Positions 6,019-11,060 of a stretch of DNA of 11,060 bases are shown piece after piece. The notes under the pieces are model-generated. The model was not told where the DNA came from, did not search any database, and saw only the letters and a list, made by a program, of their open reading frames with translations. The DNA lies in contig JAQGKN010000040.1 of assembly GCA_028290085.1 (NCBI GenBank), positions 1 to 11,060 of the forward strand, read 5' to 3'. Position numbers and translations under genes: made by a program. Origin of the DNA: Hyphomicrobiales bacterium (lineage in GTDB: Bacteria > Pseudomonadota > Alphaproteobacteria > Rhizobiales > Beijerinckiaceae). The first letter of the stretch is position 1. Every line of letters begins with the position of its first letter.

Positions 6019-6978
6019 CTAAATGAAATGTTCCGCGGAACGCATCAGCGGCCCCGCTTTCGTCTCGACCATCGCCTCGTCGAGACGAGCCACACGCACG
6101 ACATCCCAGCAAAGACCGAGCTTTTCGCCGATGGAAATCATCGTGCCCAGCGGGTCGATCTCGTACCAGGCCAAGCCGGCATAGGCATTGCGCGGAAAGC
6201 GATGATGATTGTTGTGCCAGCCCTCGCCCAGCGTGAGGATGGCGAGCCAGAAATTGTTGCGGCTCGTGTTCGCCTGAGCGAAGCGAATTGCGCCCATGGT
6301 GTGGCCGATTGAATTCAGCGCAAGAATGCTCTGCGAGAAGATCACGGCGCGAAGCATGCCCCCGATGAGGATTGCCCCGACGACGTGCTCCGCACCACCC
6401 ACGATCCTGCCATAGAGCGCCGGCAACAGGACGATCGACACGAGATACCAGAATAATCTGGTGCGGCCGAAGAAGACCAGCATGGGGTCATCAGCCAGAT
6501 CCTTCGCAAAGATGCGCGCATCGCTGAACGTGTCGGCAAACAGCCAACCAAGTTGGGCGTGCAGAATGCCGCGCCAGCTGGTCAGCGGACTGCAATGGTC
6601 GTCGATGTGGGGGCTGTGCAAATCGCCACAATGGTCGGTGTGAGCATGGTGGCGCCGGTGATCGGCCACCCAGCCGATGATGGAGCCTTGCATGGACATG
6701 GTCGCAAGAAGCGCCAGGATCGCGCGCATGGTGCGCGATGTCTTGAAGCTGCGATGCGTGAAATAGCGGTGCAGCCCGATCCCCTGCCCGACACTGGTCA
6801 AAACGTAAAACAGGAGGAAGCAGGACACCTCGACCCAGGTCAGTCCATTCAGGGCGATCCAGACGACCGCAGCGGTAGCGCCGACTCCGACGAGCGAAAG
6901 AACCACGGCGTAGGACATTGCCCGTCGCCTGGCCTCTGGAACACCTACGAGAACGCCAACTGGAGGTTCCGCCTTCAT
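6019..6978 (-). CDS. Membrane fatty acid (acyl-CoA/acyl-lipid) desaturase, delta-9 type
   Basis: This is a di-iron integral membrane desaturase that introduces a cis double bond into fatty acyl chains, typically for membrane fluidity. All three histidine boxes are present. Numbered from the GTG at 6981 they are HRYFTH (71-76), HRRHH (108-112) and HNNHH (256-260), and NSIGH (223-227) is also as expected. Hydrophobic segments near 22-42, 47-67, 85-105, 172-192 and 197-220 fit the usual four-helix plan with the boxes on the cytoplasmic side. The length of about 319 is normal for bacterial acyl-CoA desaturase-like proteins. I place the start at the ATG 6978, which has GGAG 7 bases upstream; the preceding GTG (6981) is possible but closer to that site. 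It has no redox partner next to it. The gene is a stand-alone lipid gene lying between catabolic operons. The family call is firm; positional specificity and acyl carrier are inferred. Confidence 0.93.
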   Translation of the reverse strand: MKAEPPVGVLVGVPEARRRAMSYAVVLSLVGVGATAAVVWIALNGLTWVEVSCFLLFYVLTSVGQGIGLHRYFTHRSFKTSRTMRAILALLATMSMQGSIIGWVADHRRHHAHTDHCGDLHSPHIDDHCSPLTSWRGILHAQLGWLFADTFSDARIFAKDLADDPMLVFFGRTRLFWYLVSIVLLPALYGRIVGGAEHVVGAILIGGMLRAVIFSQSILALNSIGHTMGAIRFAQANTSRNNFWLAILTLGEGWHNNHHRFPRNAYAGLAWYEIDPLGTMISIGEKLGLCWDVVRVARLDEAMVETKAGPLMRSAEHFI

Positions 6979-7033
6979 CACTCAACTCCGTCCGGACCGT
7001 GGCCCTTCGAAGTGGGAAGCTAGGCGGCGATGT

Positions 7034-7061
7034 TTAATATGGGCTTGAAAGCGCTCGGCAA
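7034..7061 (-). promoter_or_regulatory. Candidate promoter for the desaturase gene
   Basis: Reading leftward, TTGCCG (complement of 7056-7061) and TATTAA (complement of 7034-7039) are separated by 16 bases, a fair sigma-70-like match in an otherwise GC-rich region. This would give a leader of about 50 bases before the desaturase start. It rests on motif inspection alone. Confidence 0.4.
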
Positions 7062-7196
7062 ATTCTCGCGAGCTTTGAGCAGGGTGAACATCCCGCTAAA
7101 ATCTGGCCTCAAACACGGGGCCTCAGCCCTCGACGCGAACAGATCAGGGGAGCCGTCTCCCTTTCGGAAATTCGCTTCGCACAGGCAGGTCGAGGC

Positions 7197-7228
7197 GGTT
7201 ACAGCCTGTAGAAACGACGGCTGTAACC
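7197..7228. repeat. Perfect 10-base inverted repeat
   Basis: GGTTACAGCC (7197-7206) and GGCTGTAACC (7219-7228) are exact complements around a 12-base loop. The stem stands between the HU gene end and the desaturase promoter. Neither side carries a U-tract, so it may be a protein-binding dyad, an RNA-processing or stability stem, or a weak second terminator for HU. Confidence 0.6.
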
Positions 7229-7241
7229 CCTCATAAGTCAG

Positions 7242-7260
7242 CTTCTCCCAAAGGGAGAAG
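7242..7260 (-). terminator. Hairpin downstream of the HU gene
   Basis: CTTCTCCC (7242-7249) and GGGAGAAG (7253-7260) form a perfect 8-base stem with a 3-base loop, 18 bases after the HU stop. The sequence after it on the minus strand (CTGACTTATG) is only mildly U-rich. Position and compact shape favour a terminator; the missing U-tract lowers confidence. Confidence 0.5.
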
Positions 7261-7278
7261 GAGCTTGGCCCTTTCGGC

Positions 7279-7677
7279 TTAGATGCTTTCCTTGAGCTCT
7301 TTCAGAGCGCGGAAAGCCACCTTCTTGGAAGCCTTAATCTTGATCGCTTCGCCGGTCGCAGGGTTGCGGCCCATGCGTGCGGCGCGCTTCTTGACCTGCA
7401 GAATGCCGAGGCCGCCGATACGAACGCGGCTGCCCTTCTTCAGGTTCTTGGTGATGATCTCGACGATTTCGCCGATGATCGTTTCGGCCTGACGCTTCGG
7501 CATCTCATGAGCTTCGGCGATCAGAGCAGCGATGTGCTTGACGGTCACGGTTGCGACAGCCTTGGGAGCGGCAGCAGCCTTCGGAGCAGCGGCGGCTTTG
7601 GGTGCAGCGGCCTTGGTAGCCTTCGGCGCAGCTTTGGTGGCGGCTTTGGTGGCGGTTTTCACAGCGGCTTTTGCCAT
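7279..7677 (-). CDS. HU-family nucleoid DNA-binding protein with Ala/Lys/Pro-rich N-terminal tail
   Basis: The 132-residue protein has a C-terminal HU/IHF domain at about residues 44-130. It includes the beta-arm segment GRNPATGE (103-110), with the intercalating Pro106, and the family signature from GGLGILQV to KIKAS. HU-type proteins bend and compact DNA as dimers. Residues 1-42 are an added tail made almost only of Ala, Lys, Pro and Thr, including hexapeptide repeats of AAAAPK type; it resembles the basic tails of eukaryotic linker histones. A core HU has about 90 residues, so the tail explains the extra length. GAGGAG at 7687-7692 precedes the ATG by 9 bases. The gene is monocistronic, with a near-consensus -10 box upstream and a hairpin downstream. 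The family call is certain; a role of the tail in DNA compaction is inferred from charge and composition. Confidence 0.95.
   Translation of the reverse strand: MAKAAVKTATKAATKAAPKATKAAAPKAAAAPKAAAAPKAVATVTVKHIAALIAEAHEMPKRQAETIIGEIVEIITKNLKKGSRVRIGGLGILQVKKRAARMGRNPATGEAIKIKASKKVAFRALKELKESI
7561..7596 (-). repeat. Two 18-base tandem units coding AAAAPK in the HU tail
   Basis: Units 7561-7578 and 7579-7596 agree at 14 of 18 positions and each encodes the hexapeptide AAAAPK (residues 34-39 and 28-33). The flanking codons continue the same Ala/Lys/Pro pattern. Differences fall mainly in third codon positions, as in an old duplication kept at protein level. Tail length may vary between strains. 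Confidence 0.6.
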
Positions 7678-7722
7678 ATTTGGAATCTCCTCGAATCAAA
7701 CGGGCGCTTACCCGCTTCTTAC

Positions 7723-7728
7723 ATTATA
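7723..7728 (-). promoter_or_regulatory. -10 box of the HU gene promoter
   Basis: The complement reads TATAAT, a perfect sigma-70 -10 hexamer within an AT-rich patch, 46 bases upstream of the HU start. No good -35 lies at 16-18 bases; CCACTT (complement of 7745-7750) is at 16 bases but is a poor match. A strong -10 fits a highly expressed nucleoid gene. Confidence 0.5.
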
Positions 7729-7817
7729 AATCCCAGAATCGAGCAAGTGGCCATTTGGCGCGGATTTCCGCAGTTTTTTATGCGGCCGCGCCGAGTTATC
7801 CCGGAGGAATATGCCCT

Positions 7818-8384
7818 TTGAACGACAGCGACGAGCATCCGGTCAGCACACAAGCCATTCTTCGGCACTGGCAATCGCGCGGGCCCAATGACCGCATGGC
7901 GCATCTGGTGAAGGATGCATGGCGCGGTTTGACGCGCGCCTTCCAGATGCGGCTGAGCGAACATTCCGTGTCTTTTGGACACTGGGTGTTCCTGCGAATC
8001 CTGTGGGAAGATGACGGATTGACCCTGAGCCGCCTCAGCGAAGAGGCTGGTTTGATGGTGCCGACGGCCTTCACGGCCATCAGGGCGATGGAGCGGTTGG
8101 GCTACGTCACGCGCCGTCAGCAGCCCGACAGTAAGCGAAAGGTCTATATTTTTCTGACGGAAAAAGGCCGCGCCCTGCGCGAAAGCCTGGTGCCACTGGC
8201 CGAGGAGGTCAACCGGATCGCAACAAGGGGAGCGCCGCCCGAGGACGTCGAGGCGACACGCCGCACGCTATTGTTGATGGTTAACAATCTCGCGCGCGAC
8301 GAACTCGAAATGACGAAGGCACAACGAAAGATGCCCTCGACACGCGATCTGGCCGGCCACTTGCCGAATGAAAAGGAAACCTGA
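7818..8384 (+). CDS. MarR-family transcriptional regulator (likely TTG start)
   Basis: This is a 188-residue winged-helix regulator. The DNA-binding domain spans about residues 50-120: helix pair LTLSRLSEEAGL (68-79), recognition helix PTAFTAIRAMERLGYV (82-97) and wing DSKRKVYIFLTEKG (104-117). C-terminal helices after 119 form the dimer interface. MarR proteins usually repress nearby aromatic-degradation or efflux genes and release DNA on binding an aromatic ligand. The start is uncertain. TTG at 7818 lies 10 bases after GGAGG (7803-7807) and keeps the N-terminal PNDRMAHLVKDA segment, which I recall from related regulators; ATG at 7896 would give 162 residues but has no good ribosome site. 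An ATG at 7811 is out of frame. The neighbouring dehydrogenase and Rieske oxygenase are the most likely targets, but the regulator may equally act on itself. The family call is firm; the target is inferred. Confidence 0.9.
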   Translation: MNDSDEHPVSTQAILRHWQSRGPNDRMAHLVKDAWRGLTRAFQMRLSEHSVSFGHWVFLRILWEDDGLTLSRLSEEAGLMVPTAFTAIRAMERLGYVTRRQQPDSKRKVYIFLTEKGRALRESLVPLAEEVNRIATRGAPPEDVEATRRTLLLMVNNLARDELEMTKAQRKMPSTRDLAGHLPNEKET

Positions 8385-8387
8385 ACG

Positions 8388-9146
8388 TTACCGCATGACC
8401 GCGCCACCATCGACGACCATGGTCTGGCCCGTCATGAAAGCACTGTCCGCACTGGCGAGATAAACGAGCGCGCCGGTCAGATCCTCGGGCAGCTGGTCGC
8501 GCTGCAGCGCACGGCTTTTCACCGTCGGCTGCGCCGCGTCGCCGCTCCATGCGGGATCGTCCGCGATCGCTTCGCTCATGGTGAGGCCGGGCGCGATGGC
8601 GTTCACAGTAATGCCGTGACCTCCGAGTTCACGCGCCAGACAACGTGTCATCGCGACGACCGCGCCCTTCGACGTGACGTAATGCAACATGCCCTGCACG
8701 CCCTTGAAGGCGGTCCCAGAGGCGATGTTGATAATCCGCCCGCTCTTGCTGGCAATCATGTAGGGCGCCACCGCGCGCGCGCATTCGAAGGGGCCGCGCA
8801 CGTTGACCGCCATCAGCTTGTCCCACTCCTCGCTCTCGATTTCGAAGAATGGCTTCTTCACGAGACTAGCGAAGATCGCGGCATTGTTGACGAGAATGTC
8901 GATTGAACCACACTCGGACGCGACCTGTGTTGCCAGCGCCGTGACGGAGGCCCGGTCCGAGACGTCGGTCTTGCAATAGATTGCGCGCCCGCCAGCGGCC
9001 TTAATCCTCTCCACGACGGCAGCACCATCGAGAACGTCGGCCACGACGACCTCCGCGCCATTGGCGGCCAAAGCTTCACTGAATGCGGCACCAATGCCCC
9101 GCGCGCCACCTGTCACGATAGCGACCTTGCCCGACAACCTGCTCAT
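8388..9146 (-). CDS. Short-chain dehydrogenase/reductase (SDR), probably NAD-dependent
   Basis: The 252-residue protein is a classical SDR of typical length. The Rossmann glycine motif is TGGARGIG (12-19), and D37 at the end of the second strand predicts NAD rather than NADP. NNAA lies at 87-90, and the catalytic tetrad N115, S143, Y156, K160 (YVTSK) is intact. The C-terminal motif MTGQTMVVDGG (238-248) is typical of the family. SDRs oxidise or reduce secondary alcohols; near a ring-hydroxylating oxygenase such an enzyme often acts on a diol or hydroxy intermediate, though that is only an inference here. The start ATG has GGAGG with a short 4-base gap. The gene diverges from the Rieske oxygenase, sharing a 188-base control region, and converges on the MarR gene with just 3 bases between stops. 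Confidence 0.94.
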   Translation of the reverse strand: MSRLSGKVAIVTGGARGIGAAFSEALAANGAEVVVADVLDGAAVVERIKAAGGRAIYCKTDVSDRASVTALATQVASECGSIDILVNNAAIFASLVKKPFFEIESEEWDKLMAVNVRGPFECARAVAPYMIASKSGRIINIASGTAFKGVQGMLHYVTSKGAVVAMTRCLARELGGHGITVNAIAPGLTMSEAIADDPAWSGDAAQPTVKSRALQRDQLPEDLTGALVYLASADSAFMTGQTMVVDGGAVMR

Positions 9147-9334
9147 GCAACCTCCCTACAACTTTCGGCGGCTCGCCTGCCGGGCGGCCACTCTTTCCGA
9201 TCCAGCATATTCACCACTTTACGACCGGCCGATGCACCCCAAATGGCAAAAAGCACTCGACATTCGGGATTTCTGCTTTTAGCAATTTAGATAACTAAGA
9301 CAAGACGGGCTGCGCCCGAACAGGGAGAGTATAG
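9147..9334. promoter_or_regulatory. Divergent control region between the SDR and Rieske oxygenase genes
   Basis: The spacer is AT-richer than its surroundings towards 9240-9300. It contains a near-perfect 10-base dyad, GCAAAAAGCA (9246-9255) with TGCTTTTAGC (9274-9283), 9 of 10 paired over an 18-base spacer. A compact dyad TTAG-N4-CTAA (9287-9298) ends 36 bases before the Rieske start. The latter has the size and AT-content of MarR-type operators and overlaps a possible -10 (TAGATA, 9288-9293). Binding by the nearby MarR protein is a guess; the dyads themselves are direct observations. Confidence 0.4.
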
Positions 9335-10639
9335 ATGCTCACCGATCACGAGAACGATCTACTGTGCCGCGTCGAGGGCGATGCGCCCATGGGCAAGCTC
9401 ATGCGCCAATATTGGCTGCCGGCCTGCCTCAGCGAGGAAGTGCCCGAGCCCGACTGCGATCCCGTACGCGTACGCATTCTCGGCGAAAACCTCGTCGCCT
9501 TCCGCGATACCGACGGCCGCGTCGGCGTGATGGACGAGCTGTGCCCGCACCGCCGCGCATCGCTCTTTTATGGCCGCAACGAGGAATGCGGCCTACGCTG
9601 CCTCTACCACGGCTGGAAAATGGATGTGGACGGCAACGTGCTTGAAATGTCTTCCGAGCCGCCGGGCAGCGGCTTTGCCGAGAAGGTGAAGCACAAAGCC
9701 TACCCCGTGCGGGAAGCTGGCGGTTTCGTCTGGGTCTACATGGGCGCAGCAGAAACCATGCCGGAGTTCCAGCCGCCGATCTTCGCGCCTTCAGAGACAG
9801 CGCGCGTCAGCATTCTGAAGGTTCACGTCAACTGCAACTGGGCGCAGGCGCTGGAAGGCGCCATCGACAGCGCCCATTCCTCGAGCCTGCATTCCACCGA
9901 CATGCCGCCTGCGAAAGTCGCCGGATCGACCGCAACCGGCACATCGTGGCAGCGCCCCTCTACCGACAAATCCCCCCGCCTCTTCGCGGAGGAAACGCCA
10001 TTTGGCTTCCATTACGTGGCGGTTCGCAAGCCCATCGCGCAATCGCAGACGCACGATTACTTGCGCGTGACGCTCTATGTGGCGCCCATCACCGTGATGA
10101 TCCCTCCCAACAACGTCTACAACGTCTCCCAGATGAACATGCCGGTCGATGACATGCATTCCATCCTCTACCTGATGGCCTGGAGCGATGGTGGCGAGCA
10201 GGAAGGCGTGGATCAGGAAGCCTGGCGCAAGTTCACGGGACAGCAGATCGGCATCGATCTCGACCGCACCTATCACAAGCTTCAGGGCATGGAGCAGAAC
10301 TTCGGCCAGGACCGGCAAGCCATGCGTCTGGGCAATTTCACCGGCATTCGCGGCTTCCCGAACCAGGACATCGCCATGTGGGAGACCATGGGCGCCATCG
10401 CCAATCGCTCGGACGAGCGGCTGGGTGCAAGCGATCTTGCCATCGTGCAGTTCCGCCGCACCATGGTCGAGGCCGTGCAGCGTTTCATGGAAGGCGCGCC
10501 CGCCATCGGTACGCAAATGAGCCCCGAGGAGCGCGCCCGTTTGCGCTCTTATGAAGGTGTGGTGCCCAAAACGACGGACTGGCGCACGCTTTCGGGCGCT
10601 CATCCCGATGGCGGCAACGAAACCGCCGCAGCGGAATAG
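9335..10639 (+). CDS. Rieske non-heme iron oxygenase, phthalate 4,5-dioxygenase-like
   Basis: The 434-residue oxygenase alpha subunit has an N-terminal Rieske domain with C70-x-H72 and C89-x2-H92, and a C-terminal catalytic domain. The mononuclear iron site reads DSAHSSSLH: bridging D178, ligands H181 and H186, with the expected D-x2-H-x4-H spacing. D345 in NQDIAMWE is the likely third ligand. The segment after it (ETMGAIANRSDERLGASD) is characteristic of phthalate dioxygenase relatives, which work as alpha-only oligomers with a separate FMN/[2Fe-2S] reductase. Such enzymes dihydroxylate, monohydroxylate or demethylate aromatic acids. AGGGAG at 9322-9327 lies 7 bases before the ATG. No reductase gene is in the window. 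The neighbours are a divergent SDR and, downstream, the start of an uptake binding protein, which fits aromatic acid catabolism. The family call is firm; the substrate is unknown. Confidence 0.93.
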   Translation: MLTDHENDLLCRVEGDAPMGKLMRQYWLPACLSEEVPEPDCDPVRVRILGENLVAFRDTDGRVGVMDELCPHRRASLFYGRNEECGLRCLYHGWKMDVDGNVLEMSSEPPGSGFAEKVKHKAYPVREAGGFVWVYMGAAETMPEFQPPIFAPSETARVSILKVHVNCNWAQALEGAIDSAHSSSLHSTDMPPAKVAGSTATGTSWQRPSTDKSPRLFAEETPFGFHYVAVRKPIAQSQTHDYLRVTLYVAPITVMIPPNNVYNVSQMNMPVDDMHSILYLMAWSDGGEQEGVDQEAWRKFTGQQIGIDLDRTYHKLQGMEQNFGQDRQAMRLGNFTGIRGFPNQDIAMWETMGAIANRSDERLGASDLAIVQFRRTMVEAVQRFMEGAPAIGTQMSPEERARLRSYEGVVPKTTDWRTLSGAHPDGGNETAAAE

Positions 10640-10657
10640 GCAATTCGGCTAGGCGGG

Positions 10658-10697
10658 GCGGCTCTGCGCTTGAAATAGCATGGAGCCGCTGGCTTTT
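10658..10697 (+). terminator. Possible terminator after the Rieske oxygenase gene
   Basis: GCGGCTC (10658-10664) and GAGCCGC (10683-10689) form a perfect 7-base GC-rich stem with an 18-base loop, starting 18 bases after the stop. TGGCTTTT follows, ending in four T. The long loop weakens the call. If real, it separates the oxygenase transcript from the downstream binding-protein gene. Confidence 0.35.
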
Positions 10698-10767
10698 CAC
10701 GGGACTTTCGGAAACGATGCCGCCGAGACCGCCCCAAGGCGGCACGAACACGATTGGGAGTGAAATT

Positions 10768-11060
10768 ATGGTCGGGAAATCAGGCCGTCTGGCTGCTGCG
10801 GGAGCGCTGCTGCTCTCGGCACAAATGCTTTCTTCTACGCTCGCGTGCGCGGAAGACACTTTCAAAGTGGCCGTCGGCCAGCGCGGCAATTGGGATTCGT
10901 CGGTCTCCGAAATCGGCCAGCGCGCCGGCATCTTCAAGAAACATGGCATCGTCCTCGACCTTCTCTACACCCAGGGGAGCGGCGAGACACAGCAGGCGGT
11001 CATCAGCGGCTCGGTCGACATCGGCGTCGCCATCGGCAGCTTCGGCGCGGTCGGTGCCTT
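10768..11060 (+). CDS. ABC transporter substrate-binding protein, NitT/TauT type (3' end outside window)
   Basis: The first 97 residues of a periplasmic binding protein are visible. Residues 1-28 are a clear Sec signal peptide: K4 and R7, then a hydrophobic core AAAGALLLSAQML, then ACA as a signal peptidase I site before E29. C27 does not sit in a good lipobox, so a soluble periplasmic protein is more likely than a lipoprotein. The mature part opens with a core strand, then GIFKKHGIVLDLLY (54-67) and QQAVISGSVDIGVAIGS (75-91), the usual first lobe of NMT1/SsuA-like proteins. GGGAG at 10756-10760 lies 7 bases before the ATG. It probably starts an ABC uptake operon whose permease and ATPase lie beyond the right edge. 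The ligand is unknown; the setting suggests an aromatic or sulfonated acid. Confidence 0.9.
   Translation, partial: MVGKSGRLAAAGALLLSAQMLSSTLACAEDTFKVAVGQRGNWDSSVSEIGQRAGIFKKHGIVLDLLYTQGSGETQQAVISGSVDIGVAIGSFGAVGA

Larger units (their letters stand above)
6979..7278. other. Intergenic region between desaturase and HU genes
   Basis: About 300 bases lie between the start of the desaturase and the end of the HU gene. The region holds a candidate leftward promoter (7034-7061), a palindrome CTCGCGAG near 7065-7072, a 10-base inverted repeat (7197-7228) and a terminator-like hairpin (7242-7260). A 68-codon frame on + (7030-7236) has no ribosome-binding site and no protein-like composition, so it is not called. 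No tRNA or known small RNA fold was recognised. Confidence 0.6.

Noticed and set aside
6026..6045. Palindrome GTTCCGCGGAAC near the 3' end of the desaturase gene
   Set aside because: It lies inside coding sequence and is explained by the codons for the C-terminal residues; no reason to see a site there.
7030..7236. A 68-codon frame on + between desaturase and HU
   Set aside because: No ribosome-binding site, mixed composition, and it overlaps the candidate desaturase promoter and a hairpin.
9791..10603. A 270-codon frame on - inside the Rieske oxygenase gene
   Set aside because: Shadow of a firm gene; His/Arg/Asp-rich translation with no domain signature.

Overview
The window is GC-rich DNA with dense genes on both strands, short Shine-Dalgarno-led spacers and many long antisense shadow frames. 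The gene content suggests a chemoheterotrophic alphaproteobacterium, probably of the Hyphomicrobiales (Rhizobiales). That placement is inferred from gene style and composition; no rRNA or other taxonomic marker is present. No mobile element, CRISPR array, tRNA or rRNA was seen.

Left part (1-5470): two divergent operons share a 162-base control region (1970-2131). Leftward are a UbiD-family prenyl-FMN decarboxylase (302-1969) and, 10 bases after it, the [2Fe-2S] small subunit of a molybdenum hydroxylase (291 to beyond position 1). Rightward are the molybdopterin large subunit of a xanthine dehydrogenase/aldehyde oxidase-type enzyme (2132-4507) and an NMT1/SsuA-like substrate-binding protein without a signal peptide (4552-5469). 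Together they look like a hydroxylation plus decarboxylation module for an aromatic or heteroaromatic carboxylate. The FAD subunit and the prenyl-FMN synthase UbiX are not in the window.

Middle part (5470-7700): two very small membrane-protein genes converge and overlap at their stop codons (5630-5827 on +, 5822-5917 on -). They are followed by a membrane fatty-acyl desaturase (6019-6978, -) and an HU-type nucleoid protein with an Ala/Lys/Pro-rich N-terminal tail (7279-7677, -). The 297-base gap between desaturase and HU holds two hairpins and a candidate promoter.

Right part (7800-11060): a MarR-family regulator with a likely TTG start (7818-8384) runs head-on, 3 bases apart, into an NAD-type short-chain dehydrogenase (8388-9146, -). 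Divergent from that is a phthalate-dioxygenase-like Rieske oxygenase (9335-10639, +). The right edge holds the start of a second substrate-binding protein, this one with a clear Sec signal peptide (10768 to the edge). This is a typical layout for a regulated catabolic and uptake locus for an aromatic acid. The substrate cannot be read from the sequence, and whether the left and right parts form one pathway is an inference.
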